DNA from: Pseudovirgaria hyperparasitica
Taxonomy: Eukaryota > Ascomycota > Dothideomycetes > Acrospermales > Acrospermaceae
NCBI RefSeq assembly: GCF_010093815.1
Contig: NW_022985549.1
Span: 558,001 to 622,000, forward strand
Length of the DNA stretch: 64,000 bases
Direction: 5' to 3'
Position numbers and translations under genes: made by a program. The notes beneath the pieces are model-generated. The model was given only the letters and a program-made list of their open reading frames with translations. It made no database searches and was not told the origin of the DNA. This document shows positions 35,131-45,246 of this stretch, piece by piece (the first letter of the stretch is position 1; the number at the start of each line of letters is the position of its first letter).

Positions 35131-36180
35131 CTAGAGCCTACGATATAGATGCATCTGATATCGCATGTTCTCTAGCTCCATGGGATATTTCAATCTTTTG
35201 TCTAGTCTGAACCAAACGCTGTCCTCACTGATTACCTGCTCCCATTTCTTCTGCCCACCCACGCCAGATGCACTTTCAAGTAGCATGTGCTCGAGGAGCC
35301 ATTGCATAGGATACTTCCTTTCCGTGCCTTCCTTGCCCAATTTGACAGTAGAGTAGCTACCGGGACTGTCGACAACCAAGAGCAGAGTCCCGGTGACGCT
35401 GAGGGATGTGATATGAAGAAGGAGGGATTGCGTGAGTTGCATAGACGTACTGTATAGCTCATTCAGAGTGAAGAGAATGGTGATCAGATTAGCGGGTGTT
35501 ATGATTGGCCTCAAGGCTGTTGATGTAGCTGACAATAGATCCATATGGTGAAACGTGGTGTTGAAAGATGACAGATCGATGAAAGGTTTTCGGTCACAGG
35601 AACTGATGTAAGAAGTTTGTGGTGGTAGTTTAGTGAGTGGTTCTTGAATCGATTGTATGACACAAGACCAATTCGCAACATCCACTGCTTGTATGTCCAG
35701 CTTCGGCGTTTCTGTTCCTGCACCGAAAAACAGGCGTAGGCTTCCTGCTAGAGCAACAATTTCTGCTCCCGCGCCGCCTCCGAGACAGGCTATCTTCCAT
35801 GATTCCTTTTGAGGAGGGATCAGATGCGATTGAAGACCGTGGAGAACCTGAAGGTAGCCTAAAGCACGGCTAGGACTCCAGCGTGCAGCATAAGCTTCGA
35901 GGTAATCGATTTGACCAAAGGCTGCAGTAAAGTTTCGTTCGTAAAGGTGTTGTTTAATCTCTTGCAGAAGCGGACTTATGTCGGCACTCAAGCGTTCGGA
36001 AAAAGCACTGCGGAAGATATTCAAGACCAGTTGTTGAAGGTCCAAAGGGAGTCCTGCTGCGGACGTCCTCGGATTGCACGTCTGCTTCTGTTGCTGTTCG
36101 TCTGAGGCTGCCCTAACTTTGTACACTCTGGGGGCATTGGTAGACTTTGAAGCGTTATTGTAGTTCTTGGATACCGGCAT
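35131..36180 (-). CDS. BMT6: Bmt6-like 25S rRNA (uridine-N3) methyltransferase
   Basis: Single-exon gene for a 349-residue protein. After a basic 40-residue N-terminus comes a helical region (LPLDLQQLVLNIFRSAFSER, LYERNFTAAFGQIDYLEAYAARW) that is typical of the Bmt6 family (Putative SAM-dependent methyltransferase, Pfam Methyltransf_34). The SAM-binding motif I is IACLGGGAGAEIVAL (about residue 128), followed by the acidic end of strand 2 in LDIQAVDVANWS and the later motif LITILFTLNELYS. Yeast Bmt6 makes m3U2843 in 25S rRNA. It lies tail to tail with RRP5, 72 bp apart, so two nucleolar factors are neighbours, and starts divergently from MVP1. Specific target base is inferred from family membership. 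Confidence 0.85.
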   Translation of the reverse strand: MPVSKNYNNASKSTNAPRVYKVRAASDEQQQKQTCNPRTSAAGLPLDLQQLVLNIFRSAFSERLSADISPLLQEIKQHLYERNFTAAFGQIDYLEAYAARWSPSRALGYLQVLHGLQSHLIPPQKESWKIACLGGGAGAEIVALAGSLRLFFGAGTETPKLDIQAVDVANWSCVIQSIQEPLTKLPPQTSYISSCDRKPFIDLSSFNTTFHHMDLLSATSTALRPIITPANLITILFTLNELYSTSMQLTQSLLLHITSLSVTGTLLLVVDSPGSYSTVKLGKEGTERKYPMQWLLEHMLLESASGVGGQKKWEQVISEDSVWFRLDKRLKYPMELENMRYQMHLYRRL

Positions 36181-36486
36181 TATTTCCCCTCAGCGACTGA
36201 TGTTGATTGTGGTGCAACAGTGCGAAAGGAACCGTGATTTCCCATTTGCAGAAAGGCCCGTATGTGGTGTGTCTTGGCATCGCGATATCCGTCCAAGCTT
36301 TGACCTTCTATGCCCGAATAGAGAGCTTCTAGCTTCCCTATTGGTATCTAAGCTCATTCAACCTTGCATCTTGGAGTGGTGCGTATCTGGAGTCTTCTAG
36401 TGCCTATTACATGGTAATTCAGCGATCGGTTCTCCTGGCTGTTTTTCACCCCTTGAAATCCAGGCTTTAACGCCTCAAGTCTTATC
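36181..36486. promoter_or_regulatory. Divergent BMT6-MVP1 promoter
   Basis: 306 bp between the two start codons. I see no clear TATA box or known motif. Confidence 0.4.
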
Positions 36487-38824
36487 ATGTCGCTGTTCGG
36501 CGATGACGACTCGCCCTCGCGTACCAAGTCCTCCGGCCTCTTTGACGAGGTGCCCAAAGCCAAACATAAAGGAGGCTCCGGTCTATTCGCCGACGACTTA
36601 ACTGGCTCGGATGACTCTCCATGGGAATTTTCCTCACCCAAGAAGACCATGCGTGGGAATATTGTCAAGAGCCTGCTACCTCATTCAGCCGTTCCGGAGA
36701 GCTACATCGGCGCGTTCGATTCTTTGACAGCTACAGGACATGGGAAAGAGAACAGCATCAAACTAACTGTCGTCAGGGATTTTCTCACTGATAGCGAAGT
36801 GGACCCCAGTACTCAGGCTACGATCCTGGAAATCGTGACACGAGGGCAAGATCTCGTAGCATTGGACCGGAATGAATTCTACGTCGTTCTGGCTCTGATT
36901 GGACTCGCACAAGAGGGAGAAGATGTTACTTTAGACGGTGTGGATGAGCGAAAGAACGGTGAGCAAGAGCGACACGACTCCTACGCGTACGTGCTGCGCC
37001 TTGGGATTTGACACTTCCACCAGATCTACCACAACCCCTCCTACCCTTATCCGAGCGACAAGAACAAGCCTCTCTTACCAAAGACCCGGAAACGCCATCC
37101 ACCTCCATTTCTAAACGTCAACCTGAACGGGGCCAGACAATGCGAAAACAATCCTTCGGTTTTCCCGAGAATGATCCTTGGGCATCCCCAGCTCTCCACA
37201 AAGGACACAATCATCAAGTGCCGGTTAGGAGTGAGTATAATAATGGACTAGGGCTTCCCAGCGGTATTTCACCGATTCGTACCACAAGCAACTTCACTAC
37301 ACATTCGAATCAGCAGGAAATTGATTCCGTAGACAATCAGGCATCCGCTCCACGAATAAGCACAGCGGGAGGATGGAGTAGCTACGTGGCTCCTACAAGC
37401 GCTGAATTTGCCAATGATAATTTGGGTGGAGGGTTTGGAGATCCTGGGGGTGAAGGGAACGGCCGTGGACCGCCCGGGATTGGCGCATCCCTGGGCGGTA
37501 GTACAAGAATAGCCAGCACTGGAACGGAAGAGGTAGTCACGGTCACCGCAATTCAAGAGAAGGAGGGCATTTTCCTTTTCCAACATAGGAACTACGAAGT
37601 CACATCCGCACGGCGAAATAGCAAAGTTGTCAGAAGATACAGCGATTTTGTTTGGTTGTTGGATTGCCTCCAAAAGCGGTTCCCTTTCCGACAACTTCCT
37701 CTGCTACCACCTAAACGAGTCGCGAGTGAGTAAACGTTATCCGTCCTACTTGGCCCGACTAACACCTATAAGTCAACGGTAACCACCTTGCTGCAAATGT
37801 ATCATTTATCGAAAAACGCCGAAGAGGATTAGCTAGATTTGCAAGTGCACTAGTTCGACACCCTGTTTTATCTCAAGAGCAGCTCGTCGTAATGTTTTTA
37901 ACAGTCCCAACGGTAAATGTCTCTGTCCAACTCCATGAAACGCGAACCCCAACTCTAACACCGTGAAGGAACTTGCGGTATGGCGCAAACAAGCTCAAAT
38001 ATCTGTACAAGAAGAGTTCACGGGGAAATCTCTACCCTCAGGCTTAGAAGACTCTCTATCGCCAACTCTTCCAGAATTGTTTGACCAGATTCGTTCCGGC
38101 ATAAAACGGTCTGCAGAGGTTTACATAGATCTCTGTAGCCTCGTAGAGCGCCTTGTCAAGCGTAACGAAGGTCTTGCAGCAGATTATTTGCGAATATCAA
38201 ACGCACTAACGTTACTGACGGAGGCCTCCAACGACACATACGCCACTGACACAAATGACGTGCCGCTACTCAACAGCGGTATCAGCTCGACGGCACGGTA
38301 TCTGACGAACAGTCGGTCTTTACTACACGATGAAGCCCGGGCTTGGGACGAGGGCGTCCTTGAAGACCTGAAGAGACAAAGGGATAGCTTGGTCAGCATG
38401 CGAGACATGTTCGATCGACGAGATAAATATGCGAAAGATAACATCTCACAGCTTGAGAAAAGAATCAACGGAAACGAGTCCAAGCTCGCAAATATTCGAG
38501 CAAAACCCGACAATCTCATCAAACCTGGCGAAGCAGAGAAGGTTGAAGAAGCGATTGTGCGAGTAAGTACATTACAATCAATGACAGTATACGTATCAAC
38601 CTAACGAGTTGCAGGACAAACAATCGATCGTAGATCAGCACGCACGTGGGATTCTCATCAAGGAGTGTGTGAGAGACGAGATAATGTTCTTTTCAAAGTC
38701 TCAGTACCACATCAGTAGACTACATCAAGACTGGAGTCAGGAGAGAGTGAAATACGCGGAGCTGCAGGCTGACAATTGGCGGACGTTAAGTGAGGAAGTT
38801 GAAAACATGCCACTTGGTGATTAA
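36487..38824 (+). CDS. MVP1: Sorting nexin Mvp1 (SNX8 family)
   Basis: Predicted 705-residue protein in five exons: 36487-36958, 37024-37725, 37773-37912, 37969-38562 and 38615-38824; all phases agree. The N-terminus MSLFGDDDSPSRTKSSGLFD and the helical domain around LLPHSAVPESYIGAFDSL are typical of Mvp1. A PX domain spans about 355-460, with the phosphoinositide-binding Arg-Arg-Tyr in VVRRYSDFVWLLDCLQKRFP, the proline-rich LPPKRVAINGN loop and IEKRRRGLARFASALVRHP. The C-terminal 240 residues form a BAR-type helical region with the segments VYIDLCSLVERLVKRNEGLA and FFSKSQYHISRLHQDWSQ. Mvp1 works at endosomes in membrane tubule formation and recycling of cargo such as Vps55 and Vps10-type receptors. 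Confidence 0.93.
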
Positions 38825-39593
38825 TTGCTGCTCAATCGCTATGTAGTTGAGATACTACCACCCGTATGTATGAGTTCCAGACTTATGAGTGACCTGTACA
38901 TATTGCTCAGGTGGGGATAATCTGACATTGTCCAGATGGAAATACGAACGGGTATAGATTTCAGTGGCGAAAATTGCCGTACGTCATCTCACGCAACACA
39001 TACTCACTGAAAGGATGTCACGGCTGGATCAGGGTAGTAACGAATCCCAACATACTGCGGGTAGCGAAGGACAGACAGATAAATTAGCCATTCGTACTTC
39101 AAGAGCTAAGACCGCCATTTACTGTCGTGTCTACCTGTGCTGGAAAGTGATATTATTTCTTGCAGGCGCAATGTTTGTGCCTTCTTTACATTTGCAACCA
39201 TACCTTTTTTATATGTTATCATGATTTAGTTCACTACAAGATTATTCTATAAATAGCGTTATCTTTCTTATTTCCTAAGAATCAGGCACCAACCGTCATC
39301 GTCTGAACATTTGATTATCCTCTTTGCATTTTGCGATGGCAAAACGTCGCGCCAACGCGGTATCCAGCCTATGGACGGGAGATCAGTCTTCAAAGAGGTC
39401 GAAAATCAATACATCTGCTAGTATAAAACTCTGTACGTTCATTGAAGCACGACCTTAATTGATTAGTCATATTGTCACGACAGCCGCTTATGCCTAAGGC
39501 AAACACGTTGCGCTATCCGGCATGTTACCAACGAGCCCCACATCACTCGACTTCCTCGAGCTCAATCATCAGCCTAACAGAAAGACTGACAAG
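38825..39593. other. Intergenic region with possible upstream DCN1 exon
   Basis: Non-coding DNA between MVP1 and DCN1. At 39336 an ATG opens a short frame beginning MAKRRANAVSSLW that could be spliced (GTACGT donor near 39436) into the DCN1 frame, which is open back to about 39500. Whether this gives a longer N-terminus is discussed among the findings. Confidence 0.4.
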
Positions 39594-40787
39594 ATGCCGG
39601 CAGCATACAAAGCCGCTGAGAAAGCGGTGATTTATAAATTTGTCGAAATCACACAGGCCGACCAGAAAACTGCAGCAAAAGTAAGTCAAAGAAAGGTACT
39701 ATGCAAGGCCTAGATCCGTTTCCAGAACCTCTGGAAGTTGGCTAGCATGAGCCCTGAGGATACACTGAGTGTGACTGATCACTTTTATGTAGATACTAAA
39801 ATCTCATGGCTGGAATGTTGATAGTGCTCTGAACGCGTACGATCTTTCTTCCCTCATTAATACATTGAGATTTGCGTAGGACACATTGCGCCATATCTCG
39901 GGGCTCACGACCGTTCGTCACGTTTGCAAAGTTCGGACGCTGACATTTGAGCACAGCTATCTTTCAAGCTCGACAGCTCCCCAAAATAGCGTGTTGAGGT
40001 CAAACTTAAACACACAGTTTGATGCGCTACGAGGTACGTCAACATATGGAAAGATATGCCGCATTGCACAAGCACCGGTAGACAAGGGTTAATATAACAA
40101 TCAGATGAGCCGAGAGAATACCCCGACACAATCAAGATTGATGGCTCTATGGCGTATTTTCAACAACTAGCCGTCGACCTCGCCGGTATAGAGATGCTTG
40201 TTGTATCAGAACTTCTGAACTGCCCCACCATTGGAGAAATTACTCGCGAGGGCTTCATTGACGGATGGAGCAAAGTAGGGTAGGTCATGGGGGTATCCCG
40301 GTCGCGGAAGCACAAATCTAATTATGATAGCGCGGACACCGTTTCTAAACAAAAGACTCGCATCACGAAAATCATGAAGTCACTTCCATCAGATCATACC
40401 ACCTTTACTCTAGTTTATAAGCACACATTTCCGCTGGGCAGAGCTGACGGAAAGAAAGCTCTCCAGCTCGAAAACGCCACCGAGTTCTGGAGAATACTCT
40501 TTTCATCGCCAAGTTCCCCTGTACGATGGTCAACCCCTACAACGCCATGGCTTGACTGGTGGATCGCATATTTGGAAGCCGAACATAAAAAGGATGTCAA
40601 CAAAGATCTATGGGATCAGACACTCAAGTTTGCAGAGGAGTGCCTCAAAGATGAGAAGCTCGATTGGTGGGATAGTGAAAACTCGGCATGGCCGGGGGTA
40701 ATTGATGGCTTTGTGGAACGGGTTTACGAAAAGAGACCGAAAGACGCAACCGCAGATCAAGAAGGAGATGAGATGGATTATGACTGA
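39594..40787 (+). CDS. DCN1: Dcn1-like cullin neddylation factor
   Basis: Predicted 279-residue protein in five exons: 39594-39680, 39793-39836, 39957-40033, 40105-40279 and 40331-40787. Introns of 112 and 120 bp near the 5' end are long for this window. The N-terminal 45 residues form a UBA-like fold (VIYKFVEITQADQKTAAKILK, HGWNVDSALNAYL). The PONY/DCUN1 domain follows, with an EF-hand-like start (IKIDGSMAYFQQLAVDL), LNCPTIGEITREGFIDGWSK and the conserved cullin-binding part TPTTPWLDWWIAYLEAEHKK, VNKDLWDQTLKFAEE and WPGVIDGFVE. Dcn1 acts as a scaffold E3 that moves Nedd8/Rub1 from Ubc12 to cullins. The C-terminal DEMDYD tail is acidic. The Met at 39594 is chosen since Dcn1 proteins start just before the UBA-like domain. 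Confidence 0.93.
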
Positions 40788-41401
40788 GGATACAGTCATG
40801 AATTGGGTCGTGCTAATAGCATACGGTCAGGCAGAAACACGATTAGGCTGATAAACACTATTGAAACAGCCCGTGGAAGGGGATAGCAACGAACGCGCAA
40901 TGAAGGGTCTAATAGCTAGCTTGGCGCTGGAAGATACCTGGGGTGCACGATTCATATTAGTGCCGATCATGCGGCATGGTCAAGAAGCAAGAGGTATACA
41001 TACCATAATAGGGAACAAAGTTATCAGAGGAGATAAATAGCAGGGTATAGCGTATGAATACGATATCATAATCATATCGGGGACGGTACTATTGGCAGTT
41101 GCCCAGCAAGTCTTTCATTTCTGATGACTAACGCGCGTTATTTACCTAGCTCCGCAGATTTAATTCGTTCTTGCCCGCGAACCCGCTGCGGCGAAATTAT
41201 TAACCGACGGTGCGAGATCTAACTAATGAAGAGGTCAATGACACTCTACCTGAATCCCTACTGTCCGCCCTCGGCGTACTATCTTCCACGCACAACAATC
41301 CTCGACAACTCCCAAATTGCAATTGAGAGCATCTTGCCTCTCAATACTACCTTTAGGCAACGCGCATATCAAGATCAGCGCGTTGACTACTCCTCGCCAT
41401 C
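40788..41401. other. Intergenic region, TIF3 promoter and leader
   Basis: 614 bp between two plus-strand genes. An ORF from 41226 crosses the TIF3 start in another frame and is probably 5' leader; no conserved motif seen. Confidence 0.45.
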
Positions 41402-43466
41402 ATGGGTGAGTTCCCCACGCAAAAAAATACCCACGCAGCCGTTTTCGCGCACAGAGTTTCAAGCCTATGAAACCAACAGGCAACGGAGCAGAGGCTAATA
41501 ACCACTATATAGCGCCGAAAAAGAACACTCAGACTCTCAGTCTGGGAGAATTCCTCAATGATCAAGGTACGTTCTGGTCGCTAAAGCTTGACTGTCGGTA
41601 TCATTTTAACATCCTCTAGCACTCGGATCATGGGCTGATGAGATGGAAGATATGCCGATGCCATCATGTATGTCTTATAAATTGTCATAACTGTCGAATA
41701 CTAATGTTAGTTGTAGCTGGTAAGGACGATTTCTCACACACTGTGCCATGGCTGCGTAGCTACCTCGAATTCCCTTCCAAAACTAACACTTTTCAAAGAA
41801 TCCCGCACCGGGTACGGACGAAGCACTGGTGGCCCAACTGGGGGTTGGGGCGGAGATCGTAGTGGCTTGAGCGGTACGAAACATTTGACCGCCTCTGTCC
41901 AACAACCGCATAGCTGACACATAGAAGACCGCGGCACTCCCAGTTCTACGCCTCGCGATGCTCTTCCACTTCCCTCAAGGCCACCATATACTGCCTACGT
42001 TGGAAACTTGTCTTTCGAAGACACTCTGACAACAGATGTGATCGGAGATTTCTTCAAGGACGAATTCGAGAAGGCCAAAGCATCAAACAAGGACGGAATA
42101 GGTGACAAGATACTTACTGTCACCAATGTCCGTATTGTCACCGATAGGTTCGAGGGCAAATCAAAAGGCTTTGGATATGTTGAGTTTGGTTCTGTCGACG
42201 CGCTTAAGTTCGCAAGAGACCAAATCAATGGTGCTTCTTTCTATGGTCGGGAGCTTCGCATCAGCGTGGCTGATCCCCGTACGTCTCATCTAAATCCTCT
42301 TTTCTTGCCTCATAGCCTAATACCCTCGTATAGCCAAGGAGCGTAGCGATGCACGTGATATCGATTGGGTTCGTAAAGGCCCCCCTGCTGACCTCCCGAA
42401 CCAACGCCGTCCCTCCGACAGAGGTTACAACCGATTCAACGATGCTGAGCCAGAGGCCGGTAGCGAGCGTGGTCCAAGACGGGGGCCGCCTGCCTTTGAA
42501 GGAGATGGGAAATCGCGTGACCTCGATAAATGGGAACGCAAGGGTCCTCTGTCCCCTGCTCCTGGCGCACCAGGTGGTATGAGAGAAGGAGGTCGCACAA
42601 GAGGGAATGACCTTACTGTCAGAGAACGAAAACAGTCACCCGCCTGGGGTGAAGGACGCTCGGAGACGTCTCGTCCTCCACGCCGCGAATACCAAGAAAA
42701 GCCAGCATTTGAGCCTCGTGCAAGGGAACCCACCGCACCAGAACTCGACAATCAATGGCGCTCTAAGATGCGACCCGATGCTACTGCTCGTTCGCCCGCT
42801 GGTACACCTGACGTCAGTACGCCATCGTCGCCCACAGCGACCCCAGCCATCCCAGCAGTCCGACAAAGGCTACAATTACAAAAGCGTACCGTTTCCGAAT
42901 CCGACCCATCGCCCTCCTCTGCGGCGTCTGATGCAAAGGCTAGTCCTTTCGGTGCTGCACGGCCCATTGACACAGCAGCGCGCGAACGAGAGATCGAAGA
43001 GAAGAAGCAGATTGCTCTCAAGGAGAAAAAGGAAGCTGACGAAAAAGCCCGAGAGGAGAAGCGTGCAAAGGATGCTGTTGCAAAGAGTGAAAAGAAGGAA
43101 GCAGCCTCGATTGTCGAGGGCAAAGAGGAATCAAAGGAAGATGACACAGGTGCCGGAAAGAACTACGAAATCTTACGCCGCATGAATGACGAGAATGCCG
43201 AAACAGATAATGACGCTGAAGATGCCAATGGAGAAATTGTCGAAGACAAAGCAGTAAAGCCCAAAGAAATTGTTCGCGATCCCCCTCGGAAGCCTTCCGG
43301 ACAGAACTCGTGGAGAAAGCCTGCCACGAAGTCCCCTGTATCCGTAGCGCAAGGAACTACCGCCGAAACCCTCGATGCCGACGGCTGGAGCACTGTACCT
43401 GAGCCTCGTTCCCGCGGTAAAAGGAGAGGGGGTGGCAATCAGGGCGCTCGTGCCATCGCATCGTAG
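41402..43466 (+). CDS. TIF3: Translation initiation factor eIF4B (Tif3/Sce3)
   Basis: Predicted 556-558-residue protein. Exons: 41402-41405 (ATG plus one base), 41513-41566, 41620-41667, a microexon ending at 41719 (9 nt from 41711 or 3 nt from 41717), 41799-41873, 41925-42278 and 42334-43466. The start MAPKKNTQTLSLGEFL with DQALGSWADEMEDMPMPS is the eIF4B N-terminus. A Gly/Arg-rich stretch (GYGRSTGGPTGGWGGDRSG) precedes one RRM at about residues 88-170 with RNP2 YVGNLSF and RNP1 KGFGYVEF. The rest is charged and disordered: Arg/Asp/Gly-rich repeats, a long Lys/Glu helix and a basic SRGKRRGGG end. eIF4B supports the eIF4A helicase during scanning. Without a microexon the phases of the flanking exons do not fit (a stop codon would form), so one is needed or the region is misassembled. 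Confidence 0.9.
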
Positions 43467-45246
43467 AGAAATGAAGGGGGTACCACGTTAACGACATAGG
43501 TGGTTCATGCTCTGGTGTATACATCCAACGCTCCTATCTGCTTTCCCATACACTTCAAGCGAAAAATCTCTGGAAGTCAAAATTCCAGTTTATATAACCC
43601 ATTCCGACTGTTGTGACCGAAAGACTTCTCATGTCACCCGATCACATTGGTCGCATTTACACGATCGAGCAGCATGTATACCGTGTTTGTCAACGAGGTC
43701 AAGGATTTACTGTGTTTTCTTGACGTTTCTCGACGGTGTTTGTGCTTTTCATTCCCACCCGAAGCCCCCTTCTTCCTATTGCCTTTGCATTACCGCGCTG
43801 TTCGCAAGATGCGAAAAGGTCTCGGCGGTATCTGTGCGTGAAAATTGCGCTCAGGCTTGTGCGTGCTATTCCTGCTACCGTATCTATACATATCCCTACT
43901 CATGTGTTAAAAGCTCTGGTTCCTATTTCACTGCTCGATGACTACTGCGGCGTTCGGAGTATTATATCTAGTATAGGTTTCGTAGTTTCGACTAAACGAG
44001 CGCTCCCATACTGACAAGCTCAATGGGCAGCCTTCTGGGATACTTGGGATATTCGAAACGAAGCAACTATATACAACCAATTTGTCGTTCATACAACTAC
44101 ACATGACGCATTTTCATGTTGTGATACAACTTCTGGGTCTAAGGGTTCACATAGGTTACGTCCGGCGCTTTACTCGGACCAAATATATGGAGCGTCGCCG
44201 CCCCTATCGATTCAAAAGAAGATTCCGATCGTCTGGACATCCAATTCTTCTAGGGTCCACAGGCTAGTTGACCCGCGAACGCTAGTGGAGATCACTTTCG
44301 GAGTCGTTGGGGATGCCGATGTCCTAGCTGAAACTCCGTCCACTTGTTGAAAAGCGGGATAGCGCCTGCAGACCTGCTTCGATTCTGTGCAACAATGTGG
44401 TCATCCTCACCAACATTCTGCATGGGTCAGACTACTACGCATCATAGGATACATCGGCAAAAGCCAAGTCTAAACGTCACTGCTGCCGGTAAGATTTTCT
44501 TCATGGTGGCAGATCTTATCGGCTTTCGGTATGGGTCTCAATCTCAATCGACTATGAACGAAAAGGAGTTTATCGAAATAGTCAAGCTTCAGGAGATGAC
44601 ACTCACACAGGCACAAACCAGTCTGCTAGGAGATAAAATTTCGCAGCCCTTGTCCAGCCACTGATCAAGACCCAGCAGAAGTATAGTTGACCTCGGAGGA
44701 TTATCTCGTTTGTCTCATCTTGGCTGGAACCAATGACTCCTGGCCTTTGTATGTTCATGGTCGATGAACTTCTCAGATTCATGGATGGCTAACAGGGCAC
44801 CGGTGAACGCCTCCATCTCGCTGACCAATTCTTGTTTAGATGTTATGGTGAACAGTAAAAAGCCATATTTATCATGCGACGTGGCCACAAAATTCTTCAT
44901 GTCCGCTGGCCACGATCGGGAATATCTTGAGCTGTACGCAAAGACACCAGCCTCGTCAAACAATTCCTACTTCCGGCATTCTCTCCTTTGCCTCACATCT
45001 CAATCTTGATCCCTTGCTATGCCCCATACCAACTTCTGACCCATTCTGCACTCATCGACATTCTTCACCCCCCATGTGAGTATCAGTGCTTCAGCAAGCT
45101 GCACGTACTTCTATTGTAGCCTCGCTCAAACTCACCAACAAAGATATCTCCGCGGTTCGTCTTGAATCTTCCTCTCTTGCTTTGTACCTCTCCGGCTTCT
45201 CTGCATCATCATCATTATCATCATCATCTCCAGCTCTTTCTTCAGC
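43467..45246. other. Intergenic region, no gene recognised
   Basis: 1.8 kb between TIF3 and the MFS gene. Short ORFs on both strands (for example 44344-44664 plus and 44715-44963 minus) have no motif I recognise. An ATC/ATT microsatellite lies at 45204-45228, 20-40 bp before the MFS start. Confidence 0.5.
45204..45228. repeat. ATC/ATT triplet microsatellite in MFS leader
   Basis: About eight tandem triplets, seven ATC and one ATT, ending 19 bp before the MFS gene ATG; presumably in its 5' leader. Confidence 0.7.
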
